Positions 14,202 through 22,666 of a stretch of 64,000 nucleotides of DNA are shown here, piece by piece. Source of the DNA: Actinomycetes bacterium (GTDB lineage Bacteria; Actinomycetota; Thermoleophilia; BMS3ABIN01); assembly GCA_021785935.1 (NCBI GenBank), contig JAJYOG010000006.1, positions 1-64,000 of the forward strand. The letters are read 5' to 3'. Made by a program: the position numbers and the translations under genes. The notes below the pieces were generated by a model. The model saw only the letters and a program-made list of their open reading frames with translations, ran no database searches and was not told where the DNA came from. Positions within the stretch are counted from its first letter, which is position 1, and every line of letters begins with the position of its first letter.

Positions 14202-14684
14202 CTATTTCTTGGCGGGTAACAACAACTGCGCTCCCGCCAGCACTACCAGCGCTCCGCCGGCAATAATGAAGAACCATGGCATCGTCCTCATCGGTAGCTG
14301 GTCGGCCTTCTGGAAGTTCTCGACGTTTTGGTCCATGACGTTGATGACGGTGCTAAAGTCCTGGCCCATCTTGTCCATTTGCTGCATACCATTGGCGACG
14401 CCTGGGAACTGCTGGCCCATCATCTGGTTCAGCTGATTCTGGCTCATACCCATTTGCTGGGCGAGTGCCGGCATCATCTTGTTAATGTCTTGCTGCATCC
14501 CCCCAAAGGTCTGCATGTGACCCTGGAAGGTGGTGACGTTGGGGCGTGTCAGCACTGGCTCAAACGCCTTCATCATATCGGCGCCAGCCGATGCTCGATC
14601 AAACATCTTGTAGCCGAAGGGCGCGATGATGAGCGCCACGCCCACGAGCAGGATAATCACCGAAATTACTTTGTTGCTGGGCAT
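14202..14684 (-). CDS. Two-helix membrane protein with Gln/Met-rich middle
   Basis: A 160-residue protein with an N-terminal membrane helix (residues about 5-25), an extracytoplasmic stretch rich in Gln, Met and Asn (GMQQDINKMMPALAQQMGMS ... MNQMMGQQFPG) and a second helix near the C-terminus ending LLLPAKK. No family was recognised. AAAAGGAGAAAAAG precedes ATG 14684. It is transcribed divergently from the FTR1 gene; a palindrome lies between them. Confidence 0.7.
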   Translation of the reverse strand: MPSNKVISVIILLVGVALIIAPFGYKMFDRASAGADMMKAFEPVLTRPNVTTFQGHMQTFGGMQQDINKMMPALAQQMGMSQNQLNQMMGQQFPGVANGMQQMDKMGQDFSTVINVMDQNVENFQKADQLPMRTMPWFFIIAGGALVVLAGAQLLLPAKK

Positions 14685-14776
14685 CTTTTTCTCCTTTTTG
14701 ATGGTTGGCCGAAGCCACCGTTGGCCGTAACCGCCACTTCACATAATACTTGCTATGCAGGACATACCCAATATCC

Positions 14777-14794
14777 GCATATAGTAACATATGC
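14777..14794. promoter_or_regulatory. Perfect palindrome in a divergent promoter region
   Basis: GCATAT-AGTAAC-ATATGC, a 6-base perfect inverted repeat with 6-base spacer, preceded by ATATCC. It shares the ATATCCGCATA string with the region upstream of arsR (17315-17325), suggesting that one regulator, possibly ArsR-type, could bind both sites. Confidence 0.4.
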
Positions 14795-14893
14795 AACTCT
14801 TAAAAATAGGGGTAAGCATTGAATAATCCTCATAATTAAGTTAGACCACCCTTATTAAGGTAACAAGATATGTCCTACCAGTTGGAGGTTATA

Positions 14894-15550
14894 ATGCTTA
14901 CTGCTTTGTTTATCACTATCAGGGAAGGGTTGGAGGCCGCTCTGATAATCTCTCTGGTGCTTTCCTTCCTGAAGAGGGCGGGAGAAATGGCCGGCAGCCG
15001 TTTCGTTTGGCTGGGGGTTGGGGCCGCGGTCGCAACCAGCGTTATCGCGGGGGTGGCGCTGTTTCTGGCCGCCGATGAACTCTCGGGTGAGGTTGGCGAA
15101 ATATTTGAGACCAGCGTGACCTTGCTGGCGGTGACAATTCTTACCTATATGATCTTCTGGATGCGCAGTCATGGTGGCAAACTAAAGGGGGGTCTGGAGC
15201 AGCAGGCTGGGCACGCCATGAGCGCATCTTCCCCCCTGGCTCTGACGGTGCTTGCATTTGCCGCCATGGGGCGGGAAGGGCTGGAAACGGTCCTGTTTCT
15301 CTTTGCCAGCGCCTCGAACGCCGGCCTGCCCGAAACACTCGTAGGCGGAGCAGCGGGGCTGGCATTGGCCGCGGCGGCCGGTCTTGCTCTTTACCGCGGC
15401 AGCTCGCGGCTGAACCTCAAGTTGTTTTTCAGGACTACTGGAATCCTGCTGATCGTGTTTGCCGCAGGAATCATATCCCACATGCTTGGAGATGCGGGAG
15501 AACTGGACTTACCGGCCTCGCTTATGGCGAATGAAAACGCCCAAAGTTAA
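14894..15550 (+). CDS. FTR1-family iron permease, short form
   Basis: 218 residues with two REGLE boxes, TIREGLEAALIISLVLSF (near residue 9) and GREGLETVLFLFA (near residue 128), the Fe-binding motifs of FTR1/EfeU permeases. About six membrane helices are visible. The family usually has a seventh helix and 260-280 residues; this frame stops soon after GIISHMLGDAGELDLPASLM, so the end may be lost. GGAGG at 14884 supports ATG 14894 over the longer frame starting at 14870. No EfeO/EfeB-type partner is adjacent. Confidence 0.85.
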   Translation: MLTALFITIREGLEAALIISLVLSFLKRAGEMAGSRFVWLGVGAAVATSVIAGVALFLAADELSGEVGEIFETSVTLLAVTILTYMIFWMRSHGGKLKGGLEQQAGHAMSASSPLALTVLAFAAMGREGLETVLFLFASASNAGLPETLVGGAAGLALAAAAGLALYRGSSRLNLKLFFRTTGILLIVFAAGIISHMLGDAGELDLPASLMANENAQS

Positions 15551-15595
15551 GGCAAGACAACTATTGAGAAAGAAATTGGAAATGGTTTCACCGAT

Positions 15596-15889
15596 TTAAC
15601 AGCAGCCGGAGCTTTCATCGCCGCCGCACCCGCAAGCAGGTTCGCCGCCCGTAATCATGCCGTTGATAATCGCGGCGGCGCAGCCCACGCCCGAATCAAC
15701 GATGATAGCGGCAAATTCGCAATTTAGCGCGCAGGCTCCACATTCCATGCAGCGGTCCCGGTCTGTGATCGCAGCTCGCTTGTCTTTCATGACAAAGACT
15801 CCGTGGGGGCAGACCTCCACGCACTTTTTACAGCCGGTACATTTTTCAATGTCATATTCCAGCGTGACTACATTCGCAAGATATTTCAT
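15596..15889 (-). CDS. hgcB: Mercury methylation ferredoxin HgcB
   Basis: A 97-residue ferredoxin with two 4Fe-4S motifs, CTGCKKCVEVCPHGV (Cys 17, 20, 23, 27) and CMECGACALNC (Cys 47, 50, 53, 57). It also has an isolated conserved Cys70 in GVGCAAAIING and a C-terminal Cys-rich tail ending GCC (Cys 86, 88, 96, 97). This pattern is specific for HgcB, which supplies electrons to, and may pass Hg(II) to, the corrinoid protein HgcA. AGGAG precedes the ATG at 15889 and the gene lies 40 bases after hgcA, so they form one transcript. Confidence 0.93.
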   Translation of the reverse strand: MKYLANVVTLEYDIEKCTGCKKCVEVCPHGVFVMKDKRAAITDRDRCMECGACALNCEFAAIIVDSGVGCAAAIINGMITGGEPACGCGGDESSGCC

Positions 15890-15929
15890 ATGCTCCTGCC
15901 TTCGCCAAGCTTGCTGACGATCAAGAAAT

Positions 15930-16943
15930 TCATGCAATCCCCCATTCGCCGGCCTTGAAGAAGATCAGCATCAGCAGGGATACGGCTGCCGCGCCAATGT
16001 AAAGCGGGATGGCGATCTTCAGCTCTTTCCTTACCCCGGACATGCCGGTATATGTGGTCGAGCCGGTAAACTGAAGCGCGATATACGAACTTGCCGCCGG
16101 GAAGAACAAGAAGGTGGCGATTCGCAACGTCCAATGATCCTGTGTTGCCGAGATCGGCGGAGCCAGTGTCGCAAGATAGACCGCTACGGCGCCGGCGATC
16201 ATTCCCTTGATCGCGAATGATCTGAATGGGATAAAGGGAAGCAGCACCGGCGTTATTAACGCGCCGGCGGCAACGGTAACAAGACCCATCAGCAGAAACG
16301 GCACCCCGCTGTCCCGGATGCTTGAGAACAGGATCCCATTCCCCTGTAGTCCGAAGAGGATCAGGACGCCCGCCGCAAACCAAAGGTACTGCCTCATGGC
16401 TGGGTTGATCTCCATCGGCGTCAGCACCAGCCGGTCCCGTATGGGGAAGCGGATGGTGCTCATCTCCGGTGTCTTCCTGTAGCCCGCGCGCATGTAGGCA
16501 GGAATGTCCGACGCGCGCACGGGGCCGAACGAGACCTTGAACCCTGTTCGCGTCCGGACCTCGGCAGCGTTGACCCCGACCGCGCCGAGTTGGGGCAGCA
16601 TCAGCCGCCGGTGATTGACGACGCTTTCGAGCCGTGCCTCAACTATCTGCTTCACCAGCTCCTGTGTACCGAAGGTGCCTTTGCCAGCTGCGCACCAGAC
16701 ATTGATGCCCTTCGTGTCCAGCACCAGAATCCAGATGTCGAAGCCTTTCAGCTCCTGCCTGAGCACGTCGAAGCTGAGTTTGTAATTGGCGCTGACGAGC
16801 ACATCGGAGTTCGCGTCAGGCTCGCCAAGAGCATAAAGGCCGGGAGCAACGATGTACCTGTCCCGGAAAGCGCCCAGCCTGCATCTGAGGTGTTCCCAGC
16901 GCTCGGACTGGCTTATGTCCGCCGTGACTGATTGCGCCATCAT
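15930..16943 (-). CDS. hgcA: Mercury methylation corrinoid protein HgcA
   Basis: 337 residues from ATG 16943. The N-terminal cobalamin-binding domain carries the diagnostic cap-helix motif NVWCAAGKGTFGT with Cys84, the proposed lower-axial Co ligand. The C-terminal domain has five membrane helices (for example VPFLLMGLVTVAAGALITPV and LKIAIPLYIGAAAVSLLMLI). HgcA transfers a methyl group from the corrinoid to Hg(II), and domain order and length match characterised HgcA proteins. The start is one base after the arsR stop, implying translational coupling. An upstream in-frame ATG at 17009 would overlap arsR by 65 bases and is less likely. hgcB follows. Confidence 0.95.
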   Translation of the reverse strand: MMAQSVTADISQSERWEHLRCRLGAFRDRYIVAPGLYALGEPDANSDVLVSANYKLSFDVLRQELKGFDIWILVLDTKGINVWCAAGKGTFGTQELVKQIVEARLESVVNHRRLMLPQLGAVGVNAAEVRTRTGFKVSFGPVRASDIPAYMRAGYRKTPEMSTIRFPIRDRLVLTPMEINPAMRQYLWFAAGVLILFGLQGNGILFSSIRDSGVPFLLMGLVTVAAGALITPVLLPFIPFRSFAIKGMIAGAVAVYLATLAPPISATQDHWTLRIATFLFFPAASSYIALQFTGSTTYTGMSGVRKELKIAIPLYIGAAAVSLLMLIFFKAGEWGIA

Positions 16944-16944
16944 A

Positions 16945-17304
16945 TCAACAGCTTCGCTCGAGGCAGATCTTGGCTGCTCTCTCTGGAAAATATTTTCGTA
17001 GTGTTTCATGATCTTCGCGGACCCTTGGCATTGCCAATAGATCTTTTTGCAGCAGGTCCAGCAGATCCTTGTGGAGGGCGCCACCGCCTTCAGCCAGCCG
17101 GTAATGCATCCATACGCCCTCGCGGCGATCGTCGACCAGGCCTGAGTGTTTCAGGTACGCCAGGTGGCGGGAAATGGTGGATTGGGGGAGACCCAGAATG
17201 GCCATCAGCTCACAAACACAAAGCTCGCCCTCGAGGAGGAGGCCCAGGATTCTCAGACGGGTGTCGTCGGAGAGCGCCTTAAAGGTTTGAGCTGCCGCTT
17301 TCAT
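16945..17304 (-). CDS. arsR: ArsR/SmtB-family metal-responsive repressor
   Basis: A 119-residue winged-helix regulator: FKALSDDTRLRILGLLLEGE, then LCVCELMAILGLPQSTISRH as recognition region, and VDDRREGVWMHYRLA as wing. The ELCVCEL segment is the alpha-3 CxC metal(loid) site of ArsR, and two more Cys lie in the C-terminal KICLERSC. It is directly upstream of and coupled to hgcA, so it is the probable controller of hgcAB; an ArsR-like regulator of hgcAB is known in Pseudodesulfovibrio. ATG 17304 is chosen; a TTG at 17313 would add three residues. Confidence 0.92.
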   Translation of the reverse strand: MKAAAQTFKALSDDTRLRILGLLLEGELCVCELMAILGLPQSTISRHLAYLKHSGLVDDRREGVWMHYRLAEGGGALHKDLLDLLQKDLLAMPRVREDHETLRKYFPERAAKICLERSC

Positions 17305-17316
17305 ATATAGCAATAT

Positions 17317-17332
17317 ATCCGCATAGACGGAT
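17317..17332 (-). promoter_or_regulatory. Candidate ArsR operator
   Basis: ATCCG-CATAGA-CGGAT, a perfect 5-base inverted repeat with 6-base spacer, lies 12 bases upstream of the arsR start. It is flanked by the AT-rich ATATATTGCTATATAT typical of SmtB/ArsR operators. It sits in the 57-base gap after the permease gene, where an arsR-hgcAB promoter could be. Confidence 0.45.
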
Positions 17333-17361
17333 TAAGTCAAACTTGGGACAAATCGAAAACA

Positions 17362-18513
17362 CTAATGCTGCATATGCTCGTGTTCCGATATCTCCGGTTC
17401 ATTCATCATCTTCAGCATGGTATATCCACCAACTTTGAAGAATCGCGTCAACATTATCAGGGCGAAAATCAGGAATATGACATTAAGGACCGTCGTGTAA
17501 TTAAGGCTGATTCCGGACACCACGGTTTGCAGGTTGCTCCTCTCCGGGATCAATCCAAGAGCACCAAAGATAATCTCGATCAGGTAGCCGGCGCCAGCCA
17601 TGGCCGCGTACGATGAGACCAGCAAAAAGGCGCTCATCTTCATTCCGTAATATTTCCGGTAAATGTTGAGGATCGGCAGGATGATCAGATCAGCGAAGAT
17701 GAACGAGATGACGCCGCCAAAGCTGATGCCGCCGTTCCATAAAACCACGGCCAGCGGAACATTGCCGATTGAGCAGACAAAGGAAAGCATCGAGACCAGC
17801 GGGCCGATCAGCGGACCCCACAGCTTGGCAAAGGTACCGCTATCGCTGAAAAACAGGGATTGCCAGAACGTGTCGGGGACCCAGGCCGCCAGGGCCCCGG
17901 CGATCAGTAGCCCCAGGGCGATGTCCCTCCAGACGGAAGCCCAGTCCATCGCGAAGTAGCTGCTCGTTGATGTAAAGCCCTTTTGTGATATTAATCGGTG
18001 TAGCAGTGGGCCTGCTTCTACTGACATGTCCATCTCGGCGTGGCCTTCCATCAGTCCCCGCCGTCCCATGAGCGCCTGCTTGCGAGCATCTTCGACCGCC
18101 GTTTGTTTCAGGAATATCCTGAAGATAAGCGCCAGCAGAATTATCATGAAAAAGCCTCCGGCGAATTCCGCCAGCGTGAACTGCCAGCCGAGCAGCAGCG
18201 CCATGATGATGCCGAGTTCGATTACGAGGTTGGTTGAGGCAAACTCAAAGACTATCGCCGCGGCGAAATCCCCGCCCTTCTTGAAGATCGATCGCGCTAT
18301 TGCCACCGCCGCGTACGAGCAGGATGATGACGCTGCACCGAGAACGCCCGCCAGGGCGATGGAGCGGGGCGAGCTGTCTGGCAGCAGCTTTTCCATCTCC
18401 CTGCGGGAAACAACCGCCTGGATGCCGGCCGAAATAGTAAAGCCCAGGATAAGAGCCCAGAGGATCTCCCAAAGCATGTTGAGCGACATATTCAGGGCAT
18501 CAAGTAAGAACAT
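17362..18513 (-). CDS. Predicted permease, ArsP/DUF318 family
   Basis: 383 residues with about eight to ten membrane helices in two halves separated by a soluble loop (residues about 140-190). GAASSSCSYAAVAIARSIFK carries the conserved Ser/Cys motif of the DUF318 permeases, and FVCSIGNVPLAVVLWNGGIS is the matching motif in the second half. Family members include ArsP, an exporter of organoarsenicals, and SO_0444-type metal efflux proteins. The C-terminus is His-rich (SEHEHMQH). It is the first gene of the cluster leading to arsR-hgcA-hgcB, so export of a metal or organometal is a reasonable inference. Confidence 0.85.
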   Translation of the reverse strand: MFLLDALNMSLNMLWEILWALILGFTISAGIQAVVSRREMEKLLPDSSPRSIALAGVLGAASSSCSYAAVAIARSIFKKGGDFAAAIVFEFASTNLVIELGIIMALLLGWQFTLAEFAGGFFMIILLALIFRIFLKQTAVEDARKQALMGRRGLMEGHAEMDMSVEAGPLLHRLISQKGFTSTSSYFAMDWASVWRDIALGLLIAGALAAWVPDTFWQSLFFSDSGTFAKLWGPLIGPLVSMLSFVCSIGNVPLAVVLWNGGISFGGVISFIFADLIILPILNIYRKYYGMKMSAFLLVSSYAAMAGAGYLIEIIFGALGLIPERSNLQTVVSGISLNYTTVLNVIFLIFALIMLTRFFKVGGYTMLKMMNEPEISEHEHMQH

Positions 18514-18546
18514 GGATCAATTCTAACCGTTCGAGCTATTTGTTAT

Positions 18547-18957
18547 GCAACCAAGCGCGCTTCTGCGGCGGTTAAGGTAACAGCCCTGCTAGGCCCCAAT
18601 GGCGCCGGTAAGACAACGACGATGCGGATTCTGCTGGGGTTGGCGCGGCCGCAATCAGGAACGGCCCTGATCGAAGGGCGCAGATACGAGGAACTGGAAG
18701 ACCCCAGGCGCACGGTCGGGGCCGCGCTCGACTCGATGGGTTTCCATCCGGGGAGAACGGGTCGCAACCATCTGCGAGTCGTGGCCCGCGCCGCTGGCAT
18801 CAACCCGTCACGGGTCGACGAGGTGCTGGAAGTGGTCGGTCAGACCGCGGCGGGCGCCAGAATCGTCATCCATGAGTTGACGACCGAAACAGGCACAGCC
18901 CAGCTGGAGCAGATGTTCCTGGAGCTAACCGGCAAGGAACAGGAGGCGCTGTCATGA
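18547..18957 (+). pseudogene. Decayed ABC-transporter ATPase
   Basis: The frame has Walker A, LLGPNGAGKTTTMRILLGLA, then GMGFHPGRTGRNHLRV-like sequence typical of ABC-2 exporters. It jumps from VDEVLEVVGQT straight to the C-terminal IVIHELTTETGTAQLEQMFL. The signature and Walker B are deleted in frame. No in-frame start lies before Walker A, so the N-terminus is also lost. Its stop overlaps the permease start (ATGA), which preserves the original operon order. Confidence 0.82.
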
Positions 18958-19586
18958 AATCACTTCTCTCTGCAGAATTTCTCAAGATCAGGACCACCCG
19001 CACCGCGTCGGCGCTGTTGGGCGCGATCGTTGTTATCACTGCACTATCTATTGTCGCCACGGTCGCGCGGGGTGTCCCGGGGAATGTCAGCCTGGAATCG
19101 GATGAGGGCATTCGGGCAGTGCTTCACGTGGCAGGCAGCGGCGCCCTCTTTGTGCTCATCCTGGGCGTCATCGTCACGGCGGGTGAATACCGTCAGAAAA
19201 CCTCGGTAGATACATACCTGACCACGCCGAAGCGTTCGCGTGTGCTTGTAGCCAAGCTGGCTGCGTCGATGTGCGCAGGCGTTTTATTCGGGGCGGTTGT
19301 CTATGCCGCTCTCTTCGGCGGGCTGGGCGCTTCCATTGGCAGCTTGATCCGCAATCAGATAGTTGCCATAATCGCCACGATCGCCGTGTTGATCATCGCC
19401 GAGCCGATGATCTTTGTGCTTAGTCCAAGCATAGGGCGTTGGCTGCCAGCTGCTTTGGGCAGGGCGATTGTGAGCGATCCCGGTGGGGATTTCCTCAGTC
19501 AGCCCGTTGCCGGGGTGATACTCTTCAGCTACGTGACAGTAATCATGATCGCCGCCGCTGCCATCGAGCGCCGCCGGGATGCCTAG
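18954..19586 (+). CDS. ABC-2-type permease subunit
   Basis: 210 residues starting MKSLLSAEFLKIRTTRTASA, the usual opening of actinobacterial ABC-2 permeases, with about five or six hydrophobic segments and GVIVTAGEYRQKTSVDTYLT. Related proteins are about 250 residues; the jump from VYAALFGGLGASI to GSLIRNQIVAIIATI suggests a small internal deletion. With its ATPase broken it is unlikely to work as a transporter here. Confidence 0.72.
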   Translation: MKSLLSAEFLKIRTTRTASALLGAIVVITALSIVATVARGVPGNVSLESDEGIRAVLHVAGSGALFVLILGVIVTAGEYRQKTSVDTYLTTPKRSRVLVAKLAASMCAGVLFGAVVYAALFGGLGASIGSLIRNQIVAIIATIAVLIIAEPMIFVLSPSIGRWLPAALGRAIVSDPGGDFLSQPVAGVILFSYVTVIMIAAAAIERRRDA

Positions 19587-19594
19587 AGGTCTGG

Positions 19595-20233
19595 ATGCCT
19601 AGACCGCTGCCGGAACACGTCCAGGAGGTCACTGGTGGCGACAGCGCCGCCATCCGCGAGCATATCCTCGACGCCGCCTATCGCGTGATCGTCGCCCGGG
19701 GCCTCGCTGGCGCCAGCACCCGCGCCATTGCTACCGAGGCCGAGATCGGCGCCGGCACCATCTATAATTATTTCAACAACCGGCTGCAGCCGCTCGCCCA
19801 TGCCATGCTCAGGCGTATAGAGCTGCTATCCAGGCCGGTCAGCGATCTCCCCGGCCGGGCGGGAAAGCATACTGTCGCCGTGAACCTGCGTTACTATGCC
19901 AGCTGCATCAGCTCGACGCTGGACGAGCTGGTGCCGCTCGGAGCCGCTGCCTTCTCAGACCCCAAGTTGCTTGCCGCCATGAGAGCCGAGCATGCCAACG
20001 GCGAATCGGTCCATAGCTCCGTGAACATACTCAGTAAATATCTTTTAGCTGAACAGAGGCTGGGCCGCATCCGCGCTACCGCGGATCACCGCACCGCCGC
20101 CGAAATTGTTTTTCGCATCTGCCACGATCAGGCATTCCATCGTTACCTTGAAGGTGGATCCATGAAGCCTGAGACGCTGACCCGGGAAATCGACTTTGTG
20201 GCTGAAGCGCTTACATCGGGTTCAGGCTCTTAA
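19595..20233 (+). CDS. TetR-family transcriptional regulator
   Basis: 212 residues with an N-terminal TetR helix-turn-helix (IREHILDAAYRVIVARGLAG, ASTRAIATEAEIGAGTIYNY, FNNRLQPLAHAML) and a helical ligand domain. ATG 19595 is 9 bases after the permease stop; a longer open frame starts inside that gene and is rejected. It probably regulates the ABC genes upstream, now decayed, or an unlinked target. Confidence 0.87.
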   Translation: MPRPLPEHVQEVTGGDSAAIREHILDAAYRVIVARGLAGASTRAIATEAEIGAGTIYNYFNNRLQPLAHAMLRRIELLSRPVSDLPGRAGKHTVAVNLRYYASCISSTLDELVPLGAAAFSDPKLLAAMRAEHANGESVHSSVNILSKYLLAEQRLGRIRATADHRTAAEIVFRICHDQAFHRYLEGGSMKPETLTREIDFVAEALTSGSGS

Positions 20234-20367
20234 TGTTTGAAAACCCCCCTGTTTGTTCAGAACGGTGACACGGCTGCTTCAGGCTCGTCGCGATTGCCTC
20301 TGACCGGGCCTGGTTGCCGCCGCTGGTTATTTCTGGCGTGAAACAAAACAGGGGGAGGATGATTTGC

Positions 20368-20736
20368 ATGAGTGAGCTTGTAGCGATCTGCTATCCCGAC
20401 GAAGACTCCGCCGGCAAGGTTCTGAGCAAGCTGCAGAGCCTGTAGAAGACCTATCTCATCGATCTCGATGACGCCGCGCTGATTGTCCGGAACGAAAAAG
20501 GCAAGTTCAAGGTTACCACCACAGATCATGTAGTGGCTCAATCAACTCTTGGCGGCATGTTTTGGGGGACGCTGATCGGCCTCCTGTTTCTGGCGCCAGT
20601 CGCCGGCATGGCTATTGGCGGCGCCGTCGGCGCGGCCGCTGGCAGTCTGGGCAACATGGTCATCAAGGATGATTTTAAAAAACGGGTGCTGGAAGAAGTG
20701 CGGCCGTGGGCTCGCGTTGCTGAAGAAAGTTGCTAA
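20368..20736 (+). pseudogene. DUF1269-type membrane protein with nonsense and frameshift lesions
   Basis: GGGGGAGG and ATG 20368 start MSELVAICYPDEDSAGKVLS, which stops at an in-frame TAG (20443-20445) where relatives have a Gln codon. The frame continues KTYLIDLDDAALIVRNEKGK and GGMFWGTLIGLLFLAPVAGM, the DUF1269 core with its Gly-rich hydrophobic hairpin. It then drifts out of frame; ALLKKVAKAS appears in another frame near 20715. Two lesions make suppression or recoding unlikely. Confidence 0.75.
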
Positions 20737-20804
20737 AGCCTCCCTTGAGGGCTCGTCTGGTCTTGCCTCCCATTCCCGGCAATTCGCGGAAACGTGTCAG
20801 CCGT

Positions 20805-21971
20805 TCATGCGGATTTACGCGCCAGGAACTCTAATATGCCCAGGTAGGCGAGCAGGATAACCACGATCGTCAACGCCTGCGATAGTGAGGGCTGATCCAT
20901 TGCTACCAAAATTAACAGGGCCAGCACCGTGCCCGAGGCGCGCAGGGCTGTTTTCTGACGTGTGATCCAGGCGCCGGCCGGCCACAGGTCGACCTTGGCG
21001 CCGGCCTCCTCGGCAGCCCTGAAAATCTTGGGGAGTGATGAGCGCAGCCGTACCGACAGTGGGTAGGGTCCCAGGCAGAAACCCAGTGCGGCTATCGCTA
21101 ATGCTACCCCGAACGAAGTCCTGATGGTTGTTTTGAGAGATCCCATGATGATATCGAAGAAGGATGTGGCTGCGTTCATGTCAATTTCCGGATGAGATGA
21201 CAAAGTATCAAGGTAATAACTCCGGGCCAGCGCGATCAGCACCAGCAGCACCGTCATTCCCACCGCAACACCCAGTCCGGCGCGAAAAACCGCCGCCATG
21301 CGATTGCCGGACAGATAGACGCCCACACCCAGAAATATCAGCCCCGCCAGGGGAAGCCAGAAGGCAAGTCTATCCAGAAGGTTAATGGCTCTCTGCGCCT
21401 GGGATATCTGCGGCATCTCGAAGATTGTGAACTGGATCCCGGAGCCGGCGAGGGAAATGTTGTCAAAAATATGGATTCCCCTGGCGCTCACCTGTGACTT
21501 GATGCCGTCCAGGAGTTTGCTGAGGTCGAGGACGACCTTACCGTTTTCGGAGGAGATGGCGCCTTTCCTGCCGAGCACCACCTGGAGCAGCAGATCGTGT
21601 GCCTCACGGTTAGCATTCTGCCAGACATCTGAAAACTGGGAGGTGTCCAGCAGCTTGCGAACCTGCTCTTCGACAAAACCCTGGGTGGCGCCTGCGATGG
21701 GAGCGGCCAGAAAGTCAGCCCTGTCGGGAAGGGCCTCGCGCGTCAGCTGTTCGGCATTGGCGCGCTCGAATAACTGGTTGGTCGCGGATCGGGCAACCGC
21801 ATCCTTGATGGCGGGGTCCTGGCTTAATGGCGCTATGGTCTCCACATATTTGTCAGTGCTGAAGACCTCCTGATTGAGCCAAACGACCGCGACGGCGATA
21901 GTGACCGTGAGGCAGCCCAGAATGATGAGAATACCCGCGCACGCGCGCCTCCATGCCGGCGTTTTATTCAT
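20805..21971 (-). CDS. Actinobacterial-type integral membrane protein
   Basis: 388 residues: one N-terminal membrane helix (about 12-34), a long extracytoplasmic region with VFSTDKYVETIAPLSQDPAI and VEEQVRKLLDTSQFSDVWQN, and about four to five C-terminal helices. This layout is common among uncharacterised actinobacterial membrane proteins (the pattern of a helix followed by NQEVFSTDKYV). The function is unknown. ATG 21971 is the first start in frame. It converges with the DUF1269 pseudogene. Confidence 0.78.
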   Translation of the reverse strand: MNKTPAWRRACAGILIILGCLTVTIAVAVVWLNQEVFSTDKYVETIAPLSQDPAIKDAVARSATNQLFERANAEQLTREALPDRADFLAAPIAGATQGFVEEQVRKLLDTSQFSDVWQNANREAHDLLLQVVLGRKGAISSENGKVVLDLSKLLDGIKSQVSARGIHIFDNISLAGSGIQFTIFEMPQISQAQRAINLLDRLAFWLPLAGLIFLGVGVYLSGNRMAAVFRAGLGVAVGMTVLLVLIALARSYYLDTLSSHPEIDMNAATSFFDIIMGSLKTTIRTSFGVALAIAALGFCLGPYPLSVRLRSSLPKIFRAAEEAGAKVDLWPAGAWITRQKTALRASGTVLALLILVAMDQPSLSQALTIVVILLAYLGILEFLARKSA

Positions 21972-22125
21972 ATGCAGAATCTCCCGGGAACATCAGATTA
22001 GATTCCCCAACGGTGGTTTCGGGTAAACTGATCTCCAGTTACATGATTCGCGGTGTTATTCCTGCGAGGCGGCATGCCGCAATTACCACATGCAGGCTGA
22101 GAAATAGAGGAAACGGAATATTCCC

Positions 22126-22587
22126 ATGGACATGGACAGGCCAAAACGCCCGGCGCCGCGTGCTATCGACAAGGCTCGCCGGGCGCTTATCGTCGCCGAT
22201 GATACGGTTCACATTATCGTCGCCGTTTTTCTCGTCGGCGCCGCCCTGGTGGTGCTTGGATACGCGGCGAAAAACTTCGTAGATCTGACGGTCGACTCGA
22301 CTCTCCTTGTCATCAACGATGTGCTTTTCGTGCTCATCATCGCCGAGCTTTTGTGGACCATCGTCCGCTATCTGCGCCGGGAACAGTTTTCGCTGGCGCC
22401 GTTTCTGTTCATCGGCATCATCTCGAGCCTGAGGCGCATCCTATATATAGACGCACAAATGTCGCTGGGTTCTGGTGAGCGCAGTTTTAACGAGAACCTG
22501 ATGGAGCTGGGGATCCATGTAGGCATCATCTTTGTCCTCGTGATAGCTTATTATCTGATCAAGAAAGCGCGGGCAGTAGGGGATTGA
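22126..22587 (+). CDS. PsiE-like membrane protein
   Basis: 153 residues with four membrane helices, matching the phosphate-starvation-inducible PsiE family: ADDTVHIIVAVFLVGAALVV, VINDVLFVLIIAELLWTIVR, FIGIISSLRRILYID and GIHVGIIFVLVIAYYLIKKA. The biochemical role is unknown. The start could also be the second Met at codon 3. No Pho-box-like element was spotted upstream. Confidence 0.8.
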   Translation: MDMDRPKRPAPRAIDKARRALIVADDTVHIIVAVFLVGAALVVLGYAAKNFVDLTVDSTLLVINDVLFVLIIAELLWTIVRYLRREQFSLAPFLFIGIISSLRRILYIDAQMSLGSGERSFNENLMELGIHVGIIFVLVIAYYLIKKARAVGD

Positions 22588-22666
22588 TGCTCACGGTTAA
22601 AGTTGCAAATAGCGACTGGTTTTCGCTAGCCTAGGAGTGCAGAACTTCCCAAATTGATTGGAGTCA

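Noticed and set aside
20443-20445. Pyrrolysine or other recoding at the in-frame TAG of the DUF1269 gene
   Set aside because: The same gene also has a downstream frameshift, no pyl genes are seen, and relatives carry a Gln codon one base away from TAG.
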